Assembly: GCA_038025085.1 (NCBI GenBank)
Contig: CM076144.1
Span: 248,001 to 312,000, forward strand
DNA: 64,000 nt
Source of the DNA: Tetragonia tetragonoides
Taxonomy: Eukaryota; Streptophyta; Magnoliopsida; Caryophyllales; Aizoaceae
Direction of reading: 5' to 3'
The position numbers were made by a program, and so were the translations under genes. Each line of letters opens with the position of its first letter. The stretch's first letter is position 1. The notes under the pieces are model-generated. The model did no database searches, was not told where the DNA came from, and saw only the letters and a list, made by a program, of their open reading frames with translations. Shown here piece by piece: positions 12,824-23,676 of this stretch.

Positions 12824-13489
12824 TGTTGGGGAAAACTACGGTATTTACCCACAATCACAACAACAGATAATCGGAAAAATAAAGTGCAAGAACCCAAAAA
12901 ACAACACAAACAATTTACGTGGAAAACCCCTCTCAATTAGGGGAAAAACCACGGTGCGGATCTCCACGCACTAAAATAATAATCCACTATAATAATCAAG
13001 AGTACAATCGGTAACAATCACAAGATCAAACAACAAGTAGACAATCTATCTTTGGTACTAGCACAAATTGACAAACCCTAACTCAATTTGGTACTCTCAC
13101 AAAACCAAAGATACACTCACAAAATACCTGTCGATGACCGATCCGAATACTCCGATTATCTTCACCCAAACAAACCGAATTAACCGTGAACTGGAACAAA
13201 CCTCTTTGTTTGTCTCTCACTCACTGGCTCTCTTCCTTTCTTTTTGTTCGGCTGTGCTCTGCTTCTGCCGTTTTGCATAAGCCTCTGATGGTTCTTTTAT
13301 AATCAATCAAGGCTTTTGATTAGCAGTTTCCCATATCAACTAAAATTCCTCTTCTTTTTTGTTTTTGTTTTCTTTTCTTTTTTTTTTTCTTTTCTTTTTC
13401 TTTTGTTTTATTTTATTTCTTTACAAAACTAAAATAAAATAAAACACAACTTAATAATACTATTTGGTATTTGGGGCGTTACCTCAACA
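12824..13489 (-). repeat. 5' LTR of the TR-GAG element
   Basis: 666 bp; differs from the other LTR by one base in an A run. It would carry the element's promoter. Near-identity means recent insertion or recent gene conversion. Confidence 0.95.
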
Positions 13490-14036
13490 ATTCCTACTGA
13501 AGCAAATCCTAACAATATGGAGGATGATCTTGTGGAGATAATTATGGATGTGAATTTAAATGATAAAGGTAACTATCAAGAAGTTACTGAAATTGGGACT
13601 CCTAATGCCACTTTTCACTTTTCACGTAGGACAATTCGCTGCCAATAAGCCAGAATCCACGCCTGCTAAGCCAAGCCAAGCCAACCCAACCCAAGGACAC
13701 CAAATTGGTAGGAAATCCCTTTTCCACGCACACCCCCATGCTCACAGTCACAGAATCATCACCCGGGCATCCAGTAGAAAAAGAGCACCAAAATCCAAAT
13801 TCCTTGTTCCCTTCGATCTTTGACACCAACAATCCACATAACCATGTCTTCTCTTCTATCGCCACACACCATCAGCCTTATAGCATCCATGATACCCCCG
13901 TCACTAGTGGCGTTCTCCAGCATAACCAAGGAGGAACCAGTGATGGGGGTGGTGGTCCCCTTAGCCCACAAGATGGAGGTCAGGATCAAACCAATCCAGG
14001 ATCCAATGATCAGCCCCCCCGGAGCTGCTATTCGAG

Positions 14037-17000
14037 ATGACGCTTCCTCTTGATGTGTCACGAGTGATTGATATGATCAGTATGGCCTTTGTGGATTCAT
14101 TACCTCATATACCCCGTTTAATGGAAGACAGATATCCTAATATTTTACCGAATTCTAAACCATTAAGCTTTTTGGTTTGGAATGTTCAAGGAGCTGGTAG
14201 TTTGCACTTTCTTGCCACGCTTAAAGAGATAATTCGAATGAATCACCCTTCGGTCATTGCCCTTGTGGAGACACACCTTGATGTCGAGAGGGCGGAGAGA
14301 TTGGGAAACCAAATTCAGTTTGATGGGCATACTCGAGTGGATGCTGAGGGTCATAGTGGAGGCATTTGGCTTTTTTGGCGAAAGTCGGATGTTAACGTTG
14401 ATGTCTTGGTCTTCCATGCTCAGCATATTACGGTCAAAATATCAAGAGCGGAGGAGGAACCTTAGTTCTTCTCAGTAGTTTATGCAAGCCCAGACTCTAC
14501 TAAACGTCAGGATCTCTAGGATAGCTTATCCAATCTTGCTAATTCTCTGAATAAACCATGGTTATTGGCAGGGGACTTTAATGAAACAAAATCATTAGAG
14601 GAACGACATGGGGGTGATCAAAATATGCAGAGAAGGTGCGACAATTTCAGCAATTGGATTGAAAATAATTCATTGCTAGACCTGGGATTTTCAGGCCCGC
14701 GTTTCACATGGACAAGGGGACGAAATACAGAAACACGACAGGGTGCGAGACTTGATCGTGCTCTATGCAATTCTGTTTGGAGGGTTCGATTTGATGAAGT
14801 TGCAGTACGTCATTTACCAGCAATTAATTCGGACCACTCACCTCTGCTAATAAGTTCTAATGGTTTTGTTCCTTTCCCGAGAGGAGCTAAACCATTTCGT
14901 TTCCTCTCTGCATGGCTTTCTCATGACAAGTTTACTGAATTTGTGAGAAATACTTGGAGAAATGATATTCCTATTGTTTTCTTTTTGAATCAATTTGCTG
15001 GAGAGTTACAACAATGGAACAAGAATATTTTTGGTAACATTTTCAGAAGGAAGAGACAACTATGGGCAAGGATTGAAGGGGTCCAAAGAAAATTATCTGA
15101 AAATAATGATAGAGCATTAATTAAATTGGAGGCAGCTCTGCAACAAGAACTGAATGATGTCCTCAAACAAGAGGAAGATCTCTGGTTTCAGAAATCCAGA
15201 CTTGAGTCACTCAAAGACGGGGATCGCAATACTACTTATTTTCACACCTCTACTGTTATTCGACGCAAGAAGAATGGAGTGGAAGCTCTGAAAAATAGTA
15301 GTGATGACTGGATTACAGAGCAAGATGAACTCAAAAAGCTAGTGGTGGATTTTTTCCAGGATCTCTATTTGGCTCCACAAAATCAGAGATCATTTGAAGC
15401 TGTCCCTACTGATTATTTTCCAATCATTTTAGCCTCTGACTTTGATAAGCTCACTCGACCATTTACAAGCAGTGATATCAAAGCAGTGGTTTTCTCAATG
15501 GGTGCCTACAAAGCCCCGGGGCCAGATGGTTTTCAAGCACTATTTTTTCAGAAATATTGGGACATCATAAAAGATAGCTTCTGTGATGCAGCTCTTAAAA
15601 TTCTCCATGGTCAGTCACTACTAGAGGGATTGAATGATACTTTTCTTGTGCTCATACCAAAGATTGATTCTCCTCAGTTGGTCTCTCAGTTTAGACCAAT
15701 TGGTCTTTGTAATGTACTATACAAAACAGTTACAAAGGCGATTGTTAATCGACTTAAGCCAATTTTGCCTTACATGATCTCGCCTACACAAGGTGCTTTT
15801 GTCCCTGGTCGTCAGATTACAGACAATATTATTATTGTTCAAGAAGCGCTGCATACAATGAGAAAAAAGAGAGGTGGTACTGGTTACATGGCCGTTAAAA
15901 TTGACTTAGCTAAAGCATATGATCGCCTCCGTTGGGATTTTATTCGTGACACACTCATGGAAATGTGCCTCCCTATTTTGCTTATGGAGGTGATTATGCT
16001 ATGTATCACTTCTCCGTCAATGAGGATCCTTTGGAACGGGGAGCCAACTGAAGCTTTCTCGCCCTCTCGTGGTATCCGTCAAGGGGACCCACTGTCACCA
16101 TATATCTTTGTTATGTGCATGGAGCGACTCAACCATATTATTGAAGAAGCTGTTAATGGTGGGATTTGGAAGCCGATTTATTGCAGTCGGGGTGGTCCAA
16201 AAATCTCAAATTTGTTTTTTGCAGATGATATAGTTCTTTTCGCCGAAGCTAACCCTGAACAAGCTCGTATTGTTAAGGGATGACTTGACTTATTATGTGA
16301 AGCATCTGGCGAGTTGGCTTCGTATCCAAAGTCATGGGTGTTTTTTTCCAGCAACGTTTCTGAATCAATGGCGAAAGACACTAGCGAAGCACTAGGCATC
16401 GATCCTACTGAGGACCTGGGTTTCTATCTTGGTATGCCAAGCATACATGGTCGAGTCACCAAGGCAACTTTCCAGCATATCATAGACAAGGTAGACAAAA
16501 GGTTAAGTGGGTGGAAAGCTAAATGTATTTCCCTTGCAGGGAGATCAACTCTCACAAAATCAGTTTTGTCAACTTTGGCTTTCTATTCAATGCAGACAGC
16601 AAAAATTCCAAGATCAGTTTGTGATATTGTTGATAGAAAGTCACGAAAATTCCTTTGGGGTGGTACAGAGGACGAAAGAAAAATTCATCTTGTCTCCTGG
16701 AACACTCTACAAAAGGATAAAAAAGATGGTGGTTTGGGGATTAGATCAATGAGACAGTCCAATGCAGCTTTTCTTACTAAATTGGGGTGGCGAATGATCT
16801 CGGAACCCGGCTCACTTTGGTCCCAAGTTTTGCGAACAAAGTACTGCAAGGGTCGGTGTGACTTGGATATGTTTGAAGCGAAGCAAGGATCGTCCAATGT
16901 GTGGCAGGGTATTGTTGAAAATGCTAAATTTGTTAGAAAAGGTACCCGGGTGGCTGTCGGGAATGGAAAGAGGACACTTTTTTGGGACCATTGCTGGGCC

Positions 17001-18299
17001 TCGGAAGCGCCTCTCTCTACTATGGTAACTGATCAAATTCCATTGGAAGCGCAAGACAAGACGGTTGAGGAATACTGGGATCAAAATGGTGACTGGGATT
17101 GGGATGCTTTTGCAATCCTGCTTCCTACAGAAGCTCTAAAACTTATAGCTTCGCACAAAATTATCCCAGATATAGAGGAGGAGGATGCATTGTACTGGAG
17201 TGGAAGCGAAGGAGGGGAGTTTACCATTAAATCAGCCATGAAATTGATTCGAGAAGAACACCATGCTCCCACTGACATAAAATGGGATGTAGCTTGGAGG
17301 GCACCTGCCTCCCAGCGCATTCGTATGTTCATCTGTCTGGCACTGCACGACCGAGTGCTCACTAATGCTCACAGGGTAGCTCGTCGTCTCACTGACGACC
17401 CGAGATACGCACGATGTGGAGCGGATGAGGAATCAATTGATCATGTTCTACGACGATGCCCTTTTTCTATTCATGTCTGGAACAGCTTGGGTTGGTGCAG
17501 CCCACAATCTACTTTTTGGAGTGCTCCATTTCGCAATTGGATTATGGACAACCTTGACCCGACTGATCCAACATATGATGCTGACGACCCTATGAAATTC
17601 GCTATTACTATTTGGTGGCTTTGGAAATGGAGGAATTACACAATTTTTGATAGGGAAGATGACATCCCCAGGTTCCCTGCGGGTTTCCTACATGTCAGAT
17701 TCAAGGAAATGCAGGATGCCTTAGCTAGAGATGAAGCGCTGGGACATGCGGGTAATAGGAAGACCGAGGAAATTCTGGTTCGTTGGAAAGCTCCCATGGA
17801 TGGCTGGTTTCTACTTAATACGGACGGAGCTTCGCGTGGGAATCCTGGACAGGCTGGTGGTGGCGGCCTTGTTCGTGACTCGAGAGGTAAAATGTTGAAA
17901 GCATTTTCTGAGAACTATGGCTTGTGTACTGTTACTAGAGCAGAAATCATTGCTCTCTCTCGTGGTCTCACCATGATTGCAAAAGAGCTGGGCATCAGAC
18001 AACTCATCGTGCACCTCGACTCTCAAGTGGTGGTGCAAATGATGATGAAGGACGATGTCCGAAACAGCCCTGCTGCATTCATGGTGCGTAAATGTAGGAA
18101 ACTCATTCTAGACAACGACTGGGAAGTTAAAGTGTAGCATTGTTATCGGGAGGCAAATAAGGCAGCTGACTGGTTAGCCAATAGAGGTTGTGATCAAGTT
18201 GAGACTGTAGTTTATTTGGATGACCCCCCGCCTAGTTTTAATTCCGTTTTGTTTGAAGATGTAATAGGTGTGGCTTGGCCACGTAGTATTACTTGTTGA
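14037..18299 (+). pseudogene. LINE ORF2: APE endonuclease, reverse transcriptase, RNase H; four premature stops
   Basis: One continuous frame of 1,420 codons with no frameshift but four internal stop codons: TAG at 14463, TAG at 14517, TGA at 16281, TAG at 18135. Domains in order: apurinic-type endonuclease (WNVQG near 14180, VETH, GDFN near 14570, SDHSPL near 14830); L1-type reverse transcriptase (YKAPGPDGF near 15510, FRPIGLCNVLYK, AVKIDLAKAYDRL near 15895, GIRQGDPLSPYIF near 16070, FADD near 16222); a zf-RVT Cys/His segment (CGADEESIDHVLRRCPF near 17415); and a C-terminal RNase H (NTDGASRGNPG near 17820, RAEI, HLDSQ). The stops split endonuclease, RT and RNase H, so the copy cannot make the full protein. 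Confidence 0.93.
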
Positions 18300-18326
18300 T
18301 TTTGGGGCTTGCCCCTCTCTTGCACC

Positions 18327-18341
18327 AAAAAAAAAAAAAAA
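18327..18341 (+). other. LINE 3' poly(A)
   Basis: Fifteen A residues following TTGCACC, marking the 3' end of the LINE on the plus strand. Confidence 0.8.
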
Positions 18342-18781
18342 CTTGACGTCAACTTTATTTTGACAGGGTAATTAAAGCAAACAGAATCCATACATATCAG
18401 TATATCACCTTGGTTTAATTTAAACTTTGAAGAATTCCTTTTATCAGTCTATAACTTATTGTTTATTGGTATACATAGGCATCCAATCCAATGGATTAAA
18501 TTACAGTACAATCTCAGGTGAATCAACATACAGAGACATGGAAAAAAAAAGGAATCAAAAAATGAAAAGAAAAATATGGACTAGGAAAACAAAAGTACAA
18601 GTACATTGGGGGATTTGATTTTCACAGGCAAATGCTGGATGATGAGGGCCTCATTAATTTGCTCTTCCTCTTTTCGGATTAGTCGAGCTTAACTAAGTGG
18701 TACTGGTACAGCCATGGCAATGGTATCAGCTTCTAATAATTCACAAATTTAGGACTTGGAAATGGAAATGGAGGAGTAGGT
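18342..18781. other. Intergenic / 4CL 3' flank
   Basis: AT-rich sequence between the LINE tail and the 4CL stop codon. The part next to 18781 should be the 4CL 3' untranslated region on the minus strand. No other gene seen. Confidence 0.4.
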
Positions 18782-21700
18782 CTAAAGAACAGGAGATGGC
18801 GGCAATGCTAGCTTGGCTCTTAGTTCCTTCCTTAGAATTTTTCCTGAAGGCGACTTTGGAATGGCACTCACAAAGTACACTTTGTGAAGCTTCTTGTAAA
18901 ACACCACCTGTATTAACATTGTAACAGAAATTTTCAATTAGACCTTAATAACACTGAACACCACCTGTGAAATACTCCTAGTAGGTAAAGTTAGGGGTGA
19001 GATGCAATATTATTATGTAATGTAATGTACGTACTTGCTTGGCGATATATGCTTTGACCTCGTCTTCTGTAAGCTCCAATCCATCACTGGATCTAACAAC
19101 AAAAGCCACAGGAACTTCACCTGCAGCTTCATCCTTTTGTCTGTGTATTTAATCAAAATGATGTGATCAAATTAGTTACTCCATAATTTGGATCCTTGTT
19201 GCCTGTAAAGTTGACTTAAGTACATAGCAAATTAATCCAAGGAACAAAGAATTGGAGACTCACGGGACGACAGCAGCATCTGCAATTGAAGCATGGCTCA
19301 CCAGAAGGGACTCCAACTCTGCTGGCGGGACCTGAATTGAATATTGCATTTGATGCTTAAGAATGTCAGTTTGGTAGATATGCAATGCATTATGCATTGA
19401 AGTAAATATGTCAAGATAAAAATGGATTATAAGAGCGAGACTTGCCTGGAAGCCTTTGAACTTGATGATCTCCTTAACTCTGTCGACAATAAAGACTTCA
19501 TCGTCATCGTCTACATAGCCTATATCACCGGTGTGAAGCCACCCTTCTGCGTCTACTGTTGCTGCTGTCGACTCTGGATCGTTCAAATATCCTACTCAAA
19601 ACACATACATATAGAGATATTAGGAGCTTAATTAGGATGACAATATATATGGCATTTTAATTAGGATGATTATTAATCACTATGTGAAACAAAGGATAAA
19701 TGAAGGAATGTTCTTAAAAACATGAATGAAAAAGTGGTAGGTACCTTTCATGATTTGTTCACCACGGATGCAAATCTCTCCAGCCTGATTGTAACCAACA
19801 GAAACACCAGTTTCAGGGTCAACAATCTTCATGTCTGCGTTCCTAACCACAATGCCACATGAGCCTGGCTTCGTTGGGAATGGCTCTTTCGCAAATGCCG
19901 GGCACATCGACAACACTGGCCCTGCTTCTGTCATTCCATATCCCTGTATGTATGTTCAAGATTCCTTTTTCAATTACTTGGATGAAATTCACACCTTATC
20001 CATTAAAGAGGGGAAAATAACGCATACTCCATCAATTATTTAACTACTCTAGAATATATTCAGATTATCCACTAGCGGTAGCCCGTAGCGCTATGTATAA
20101 GGTAATAACTTTTTTTGGGGGATTCATATAGAATTTTTTTCCCATCTACTACAGTGAGTATTTCCCCACGCCGTTACAACTTTAACTAAGACTTCGAATG
20201 AACTTGAAATATCAGATCAGATAAGTACTAGTAGCACAAAGAGTATAAGCTGGTAGAATGCTAGAAACTAAAGAACAAATCTGGAGTGTGCCTAATGGCT
20301 AAATGTAAGGGGTTATTTTTTTGGCTTTTAATGAATGTCCGCATGTGCTGTCACTGGTAGCACATTTTTCCGTGTGCCAACTTTTAATGTCATTGTCAAG
20401 AAAAACGTGAATGTCTTATGTTGTGATATTGTAGACATGCAAGCGCTCGTGGCCTAATGGATAAGGCATTTGACTTCTAATCAAAGGATTGTATGGCCCT
20501 AATCAGTTTACTATTTTTGGGTGGAATTTATCTTTTTACTTTGTATTCCATTTTTGCTTTGCTTGAATCGAAATATTCAATCATGCATGGGTATATAATG
20601 TGTCAGTTGTTAGGTGGAGATTTACGACACAGAAATGAGATGTCTTGTAGTAAGGTGGGTGACTTCAAATTTGCAACTATGTTTCCAATAAACTACTCAC
20701 TATGTTTGCCTCAACTTTATTAGTAGCTGATATCAAAAAATAAATTTTTAGCAGCTGCCTAGCATGACATTGGCATGGATCAATAAGAGGGATGATGAGG
20801 GGGATTCGAACATAAAAGTTAATATAGGTACTAGTTTTAACCACTACGCCAAAATTTTATTAACAAGTTACCTTTAATTCTTTAAAATAGCATCATAAAC
20901 ACTTAGATGCACTTTATAAATTAAGGTATAGGATGAATCTAGCTGACGATACCAAACAAAAAATTAAAGGCTGCGAGGCGTAAAACAACTATATTCAACT
21001 AAAATAAAAAAAAATAAAAATAAAAAATAAATGAAAATGAACTTGGGGATACATTGAAAACAAATCATCATGTTTCCATAAATAAATAAATAAAAACAAA
21101 TCATGTTAGCATGTAATTAGAGTAGAGCAAAGCTAGATGGTCCCACATGAGATTTACCCCCGTATTATTTTTTCGGTGCGCGCATAATTGATGAAATGTA
21201 TAGGTTCACTCCACGGACAACGTGTATAGCACATGTGCGAATAATAATTTTCAATATGTCACTAATTTACTCGTAAGAATCTTTCCGGTTATTTAATTTA
21301 ATAAATCGCATAATCACATTCCCAGTTTATTTATTTTTCCTGACAGTGTAAAAAAAAAAGAAACTAAACAAATCATAGGGAGTAATGAAGTAATGAGTAA
21401 TTAGATTTTTTTTTGTAAATAATTTTTGTTAAAACCATCTTAAACAATGGGAAATTTAGAGAGAAGGCATGAATTATTATGCAAAATAATTGCGTTGGCG
21501 CAATGAATGCTGGTAAATGGATCCAAATTAGTGGAGCATGTGAGAGTGAGACAAGCATATTAATAGGAGAGTTTGTATTCCTATTCCTATAGTTGGTGAG
21601 ACCAAAGACCAAGTGTTGTCACTTCCCCCCACATATAACGCCACCAACCCCCTTTATACAGTTACCATTACCATTACCATTACCACTCTCTATAACAAAA

Positions 21701-22990
21701 CAAAAACATAAAAAATAAAAAATAAAAAATAAAAAACAGGGGAAGGAAATGAAGGGGGAAATTCAGTTACAGAAACACAAAAGGCAAACATCAGTTAAAC
21801 TTAAACAACAAGATCAACAACAACATTCTTAGAACAACAAAAAAAAAAAGCATTAAATGCAAAAAATAAAATAAACCCAAAAGTGTAGTATGTTACTAGT
21901 AGAAGAGTTCGGTAGCACGAACCTGACCCAAAACAGCCTGTGGGAGCCTCTCCCGGAGGGCATCCTCAAGCTCCTTCCCTAGCGGCGCAGCCCCAGACAT
22001 GACCAACCTTATGGAGCTCAAATCGAAGTTCTCCACCATGGGATTCTTCGCTAAAGCGATAACAAGTGGAGGCACCACCATCGCCACTGACACCTTGTGG
22101 CGCTGTATGAGCTCCAGAAGTGTCCCTATCTCGAATTTAGGCATCAACAATACCGCACTACCGGATCGGAGCGCGATCATAAGGACAGAGTTTAAAGAGA
22201 ATATGTGGAAAAGAGGAAGTACACATAGCATGACATCATCAGATGTTAAGTACATGTTTGGGTTTTCACCATCAACTTGTTGTGCCACACTGGTTGACAG
22301 GCTTTTATGAGTTAATATCACTCCTTTTGGTAATCCCGTTGTCCCTGATGAAAACGGCAGCGCAACCGGATCATCGGGGCTCATCTCTACGTCCACGAGA
22401 TCAGCCTCGTCTTCCACCAACAATTCATTCTCTCCATCTATACTTATCACCTTCAATTTATCGTCAATGTCTTTGACTTTATCGGCGAATTGAGATTGGG
22501 TCACGATTAATTTAGCACCGGAGGCGTTGACCTGTTTTCCGATCTCCGATGAGGTGTAAAAGGGGTTGGCGGTAGTGGAGACGGCGCCAATCATGGAAGC
22601 GCCGAAGAAGGTGAAGATGAATTCAGGGCAGTTTGTAAGGAGGATCATGATGACGTCACCTTTTTTGATTCCGAGTTTTGAGAGGCCCACGGCTGTTTTG
22701 CGGCACATAAGGTGGGTTTCTCCATAGGTGTAGATCTTGCCGGTGGTGCCGGAGATTAAGCAAGGGCGTTGAGAGGTTTGAGGGAGGTTTTCGAAGAGGT
22801 AAGAGTGGAGAGGGAGGTTGTTGTTGATTTGAATGTCAGGGAGACGTGATTTGAATATGTGTGGCTCTGTTTTCATGATTGCTTCTTGTTTTGATAATGG
22901 TGATGGTGATGATGATGATGATGATGATGATGATTTGGGGCTGAGAAGAGGGGCTGATGAAGTCAAGGGATTGGTTTCGACGGCTGCCAT
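18782..22990 (-). CDS. 4CL: 4-coumarate:CoA ligase
   Basis: Activates hydroxycinnamic acids to CoA thioesters via an adenylate, the entry to lignin and flavonoids. Six coding exons (minus): 21923-22990, 19745-19943, 19446-19591, 19264-19331, 19035-19140, 18782-18907; frames join to 570 residues. Box [12 protein letters not shown] is at residues 214-224 and Box II GEICIRG at 411-417. GYGMTEAGP opens exon 2, HTGDIGY and the hinge [13 protein letters not shown] follow, and [14 protein letters not shown] with the catalytic lysine is at the end, so all adenylate-forming motifs are present. The N-terminus carries a poly-Ser stretch of about ten residues coded by a (GAT)n microsatellite. Exon 3 ends CAG|GCAAGT: the intron uses a GC donor, since no GT there keeps frame. 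Intron 1 (19944-21922) contains a tRNA-Arg remnant and a SINE-like sequence. Class I versus II is not resolved. Confidence 0.95.
19332..19445 (-). other. Non-canonical GC-AG intron of 4CL
   Basis: The donor reads CAG|GCAAGT at 19448-19440 (minus) and the acceptor TTCAG|GTCCC at 19332. Joining them gives the conserved [13 protein letters not shown]. The nearest GT donor would add five bases and break the frame. GC donors with otherwise perfect consensus are the main class of non-GT introns in plants. Confidence 0.88.
20443..20492 (+). pseudogene. tRNA-Arg(TCT) remnant lacking its 3' part
   Basis: GTGGCCTAATGGATAAGGCA followed by TTTGACTTCTAATCAAA reproduces the 5' acceptor strand, D arm and anticodon arm (anticodon TCT) of plant tRNA-Arg. 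After GGATTGT the expected T arm (GGTTCGA...) and 3' acceptor strand are missing. It is therefore a broken tRNA gene or the head of a tRNA-derived retroposon, inside the 4CL intron on the opposite strand. Confidence 0.75.
20730..20855 (-). mobile_element. Candidate tRNA-derived SINE
   Basis: On the minus strand TTGGCGTAGTGGTTAA (20851-20836) resembles a pol III A box, and GTTCGAATCC (20811-20802) a B box at tRNA-like spacing, followed by an unrelated body ending T-rich near 20735. That is the layout of plant SINEs. I did not find a target duplication, so the ends are approximate. Confidence 0.45.
22899..22935. repeat. (GAT)n microsatellite inside 4CL exon 1
   Basis: About twelve GAT/GGT-type triplets that, on the minus strand, encode the run of serines near residues 18-30 of 4CL. 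Length changes keep frame. Confidence 0.9.
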
Positions 22991-23121
22991 GGTTGTTGTT
23001 AATAATAATAAAGCTGGAGGAGAGAGAAAATGGGAGAGCAGGCTAGATGGATGGGAATTGGAAAGGGGCCAAGGGAAGGCACTAAGTAATAAATAGTGGG
23101 AAGGGAGTCCAAAATGATGGA

Positions 23122-23128
23122 GTTAGGT
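23122..23128 (-). promoter_or_regulatory. AC-III type element upstream of 4CL
   Basis: ACCTAAC on the minus strand, within CCCCTACCTAAC, about 132 bp upstream of the 4CL ATG. A TATA-like CTATTTATTAC lies about 30 bp nearer the gene (23087-23097). AC elements bind R2R3-MYB factors and drive xylem expression of phenylpropanoid genes. The match is exact but seven bases is short, so function is inferred from position. Confidence 0.55.
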
Positions 23129-23629
23129 AGGGGGGGAGAGAAAATTCAGAAGTGGTAGGAAATTTAGAATACAAAAAAATGTTGTTTAAATAAGAAATGC
23201 GGGCAAGTGGGACTTCTGACTTGTGACTTGTGACTTGTGGGAGTCAAGGGTTACAGAGTACTTATATATGAGAGTTGAGTTTCACAAGTGGTGGGCACTT
23301 TCTTATCAATTAACAATAACAACTTAAAATTCATTGTGGGGTTAAAATTTTATGATAAAGATTATGGGTACAATTTCTATTAGGTCTCTTTATTGAGCCA
23401 GTTTACAATATTTATTGGTTTGCCTAATATGTGTAATTTACAGGTTATTACATACACTCGAGATTTATCCGGTAAACACTAACAAAAATAGTGGCGAAGA
23501 GTTCTTCACATCAAAAAAAAAAGAATTAACAATTTCACCAAGTACTCCGTATTCCGTATCATTTGATTTGTAGTAGTCAGACTTGTAGTGGTATACAAAT
23601 ATTCCTATAAAAAATAACTAGTAATGGTA

Positions 23630-23676
23630 TAAAAATAAAAATAAAAATAAAAATAAAAATAAAAATAAAAATAAAA
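23630..23676. repeat. (AAAAAT)n microsatellite
   Basis: Seven to eight tandem AAAAAT/AAAATA units. Seen directly. Confidence 0.9.

Larger units (their letters stand above)
10731..13489 (-). mobile_element. Non-autonomous copia-type LTR element (TR-GAG), nested in the LINE
   Basis: 2,759-bp element oriented on the minus strand. LTRs: 12824-13489 (its 5' LTR) and 10731-11395 (its 3' LTR), 666 and 665 bp, both TG...CA. Reading them side by side I see one single-base length difference in an A run and no substitutions. The target duplication is ATTCC at 10726-10730 and 13490-13494. The primer-binding site TGGTATCAGAGC (initiator tRNA-Met type, typical of copia) is next to the 5' LTR, and a purine tract lies beside the 3' LTR. 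The interior codes only gag and protease; no integrase, reverse transcriptase or RNase H. This fits the plant TR-GAG class, which relies on enzymes of full-length relatives. Confidence 0.93.
9400..13650 (+). pseudogene. LINE ORF1 (DUF4283 / zinc-knuckle gag-like protein), broken
   Basis: Nucleic-acid-binding ORF1 of a plant L1. The first open stretch (9400-10179) ends in a DUF4283-like region with GPWMINDNYLMVRKW, the usual core of that domain. A frameshift at about 10175 (the frame runs into TGA) and another near 10310 precede the zinc knuckle CYGCGKMGHRKDEC (C-X2-C-X4-H-X4-C, near 10350-10385). The frame is then cut by the nested LTR element at 10731 and resumes after 13494 as acidic sequence before ending. 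No good ATG is visible at the 5' end. Confidence 0.75.
9400..18341 (+). mobile_element. L1-type LINE (non-LTR retrotransposon), decayed, split by a nested LTR element
   Basis: Plus-strand LINE: a gag-like ORF1 (9400 to about 13650, interrupted), then an ORF2 with endonuclease, reverse transcriptase and RNase H (14037-18299), then a short 3' tail ending in a 15-base poly(A) at 18327-18341. Removing the nested copia-type insertion (10731-13489 plus one 5-bp target copy) leaves about 6.2 kb, normal for a plant L1. I could not find a target duplication: the sequence after the poly(A) (CTTGACGTCAAC) is not repeated in the 1 kb upstream as far as I can see, so the 5' end is uncertain. ORF1 has frameshifts and ORF2 four in-frame stops, so the copy is dead. 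Confidence 0.88.
19944..21922 (-). other. Long first intron of 4CL
   Basis: 1,979-bp GT-AG intron, very AT-rich, with a tRNA-Arg-like remnant (20443-20492) and a candidate SINE (about 20730-20855). No open gene seen. Confidence 0.75.

Noticed and set aside
20443..20492. Functional tRNA-Arg gene
   Set aside because: The T arm, B box and 3' acceptor strand are missing, so it can be neither transcribed internally nor folded fully.
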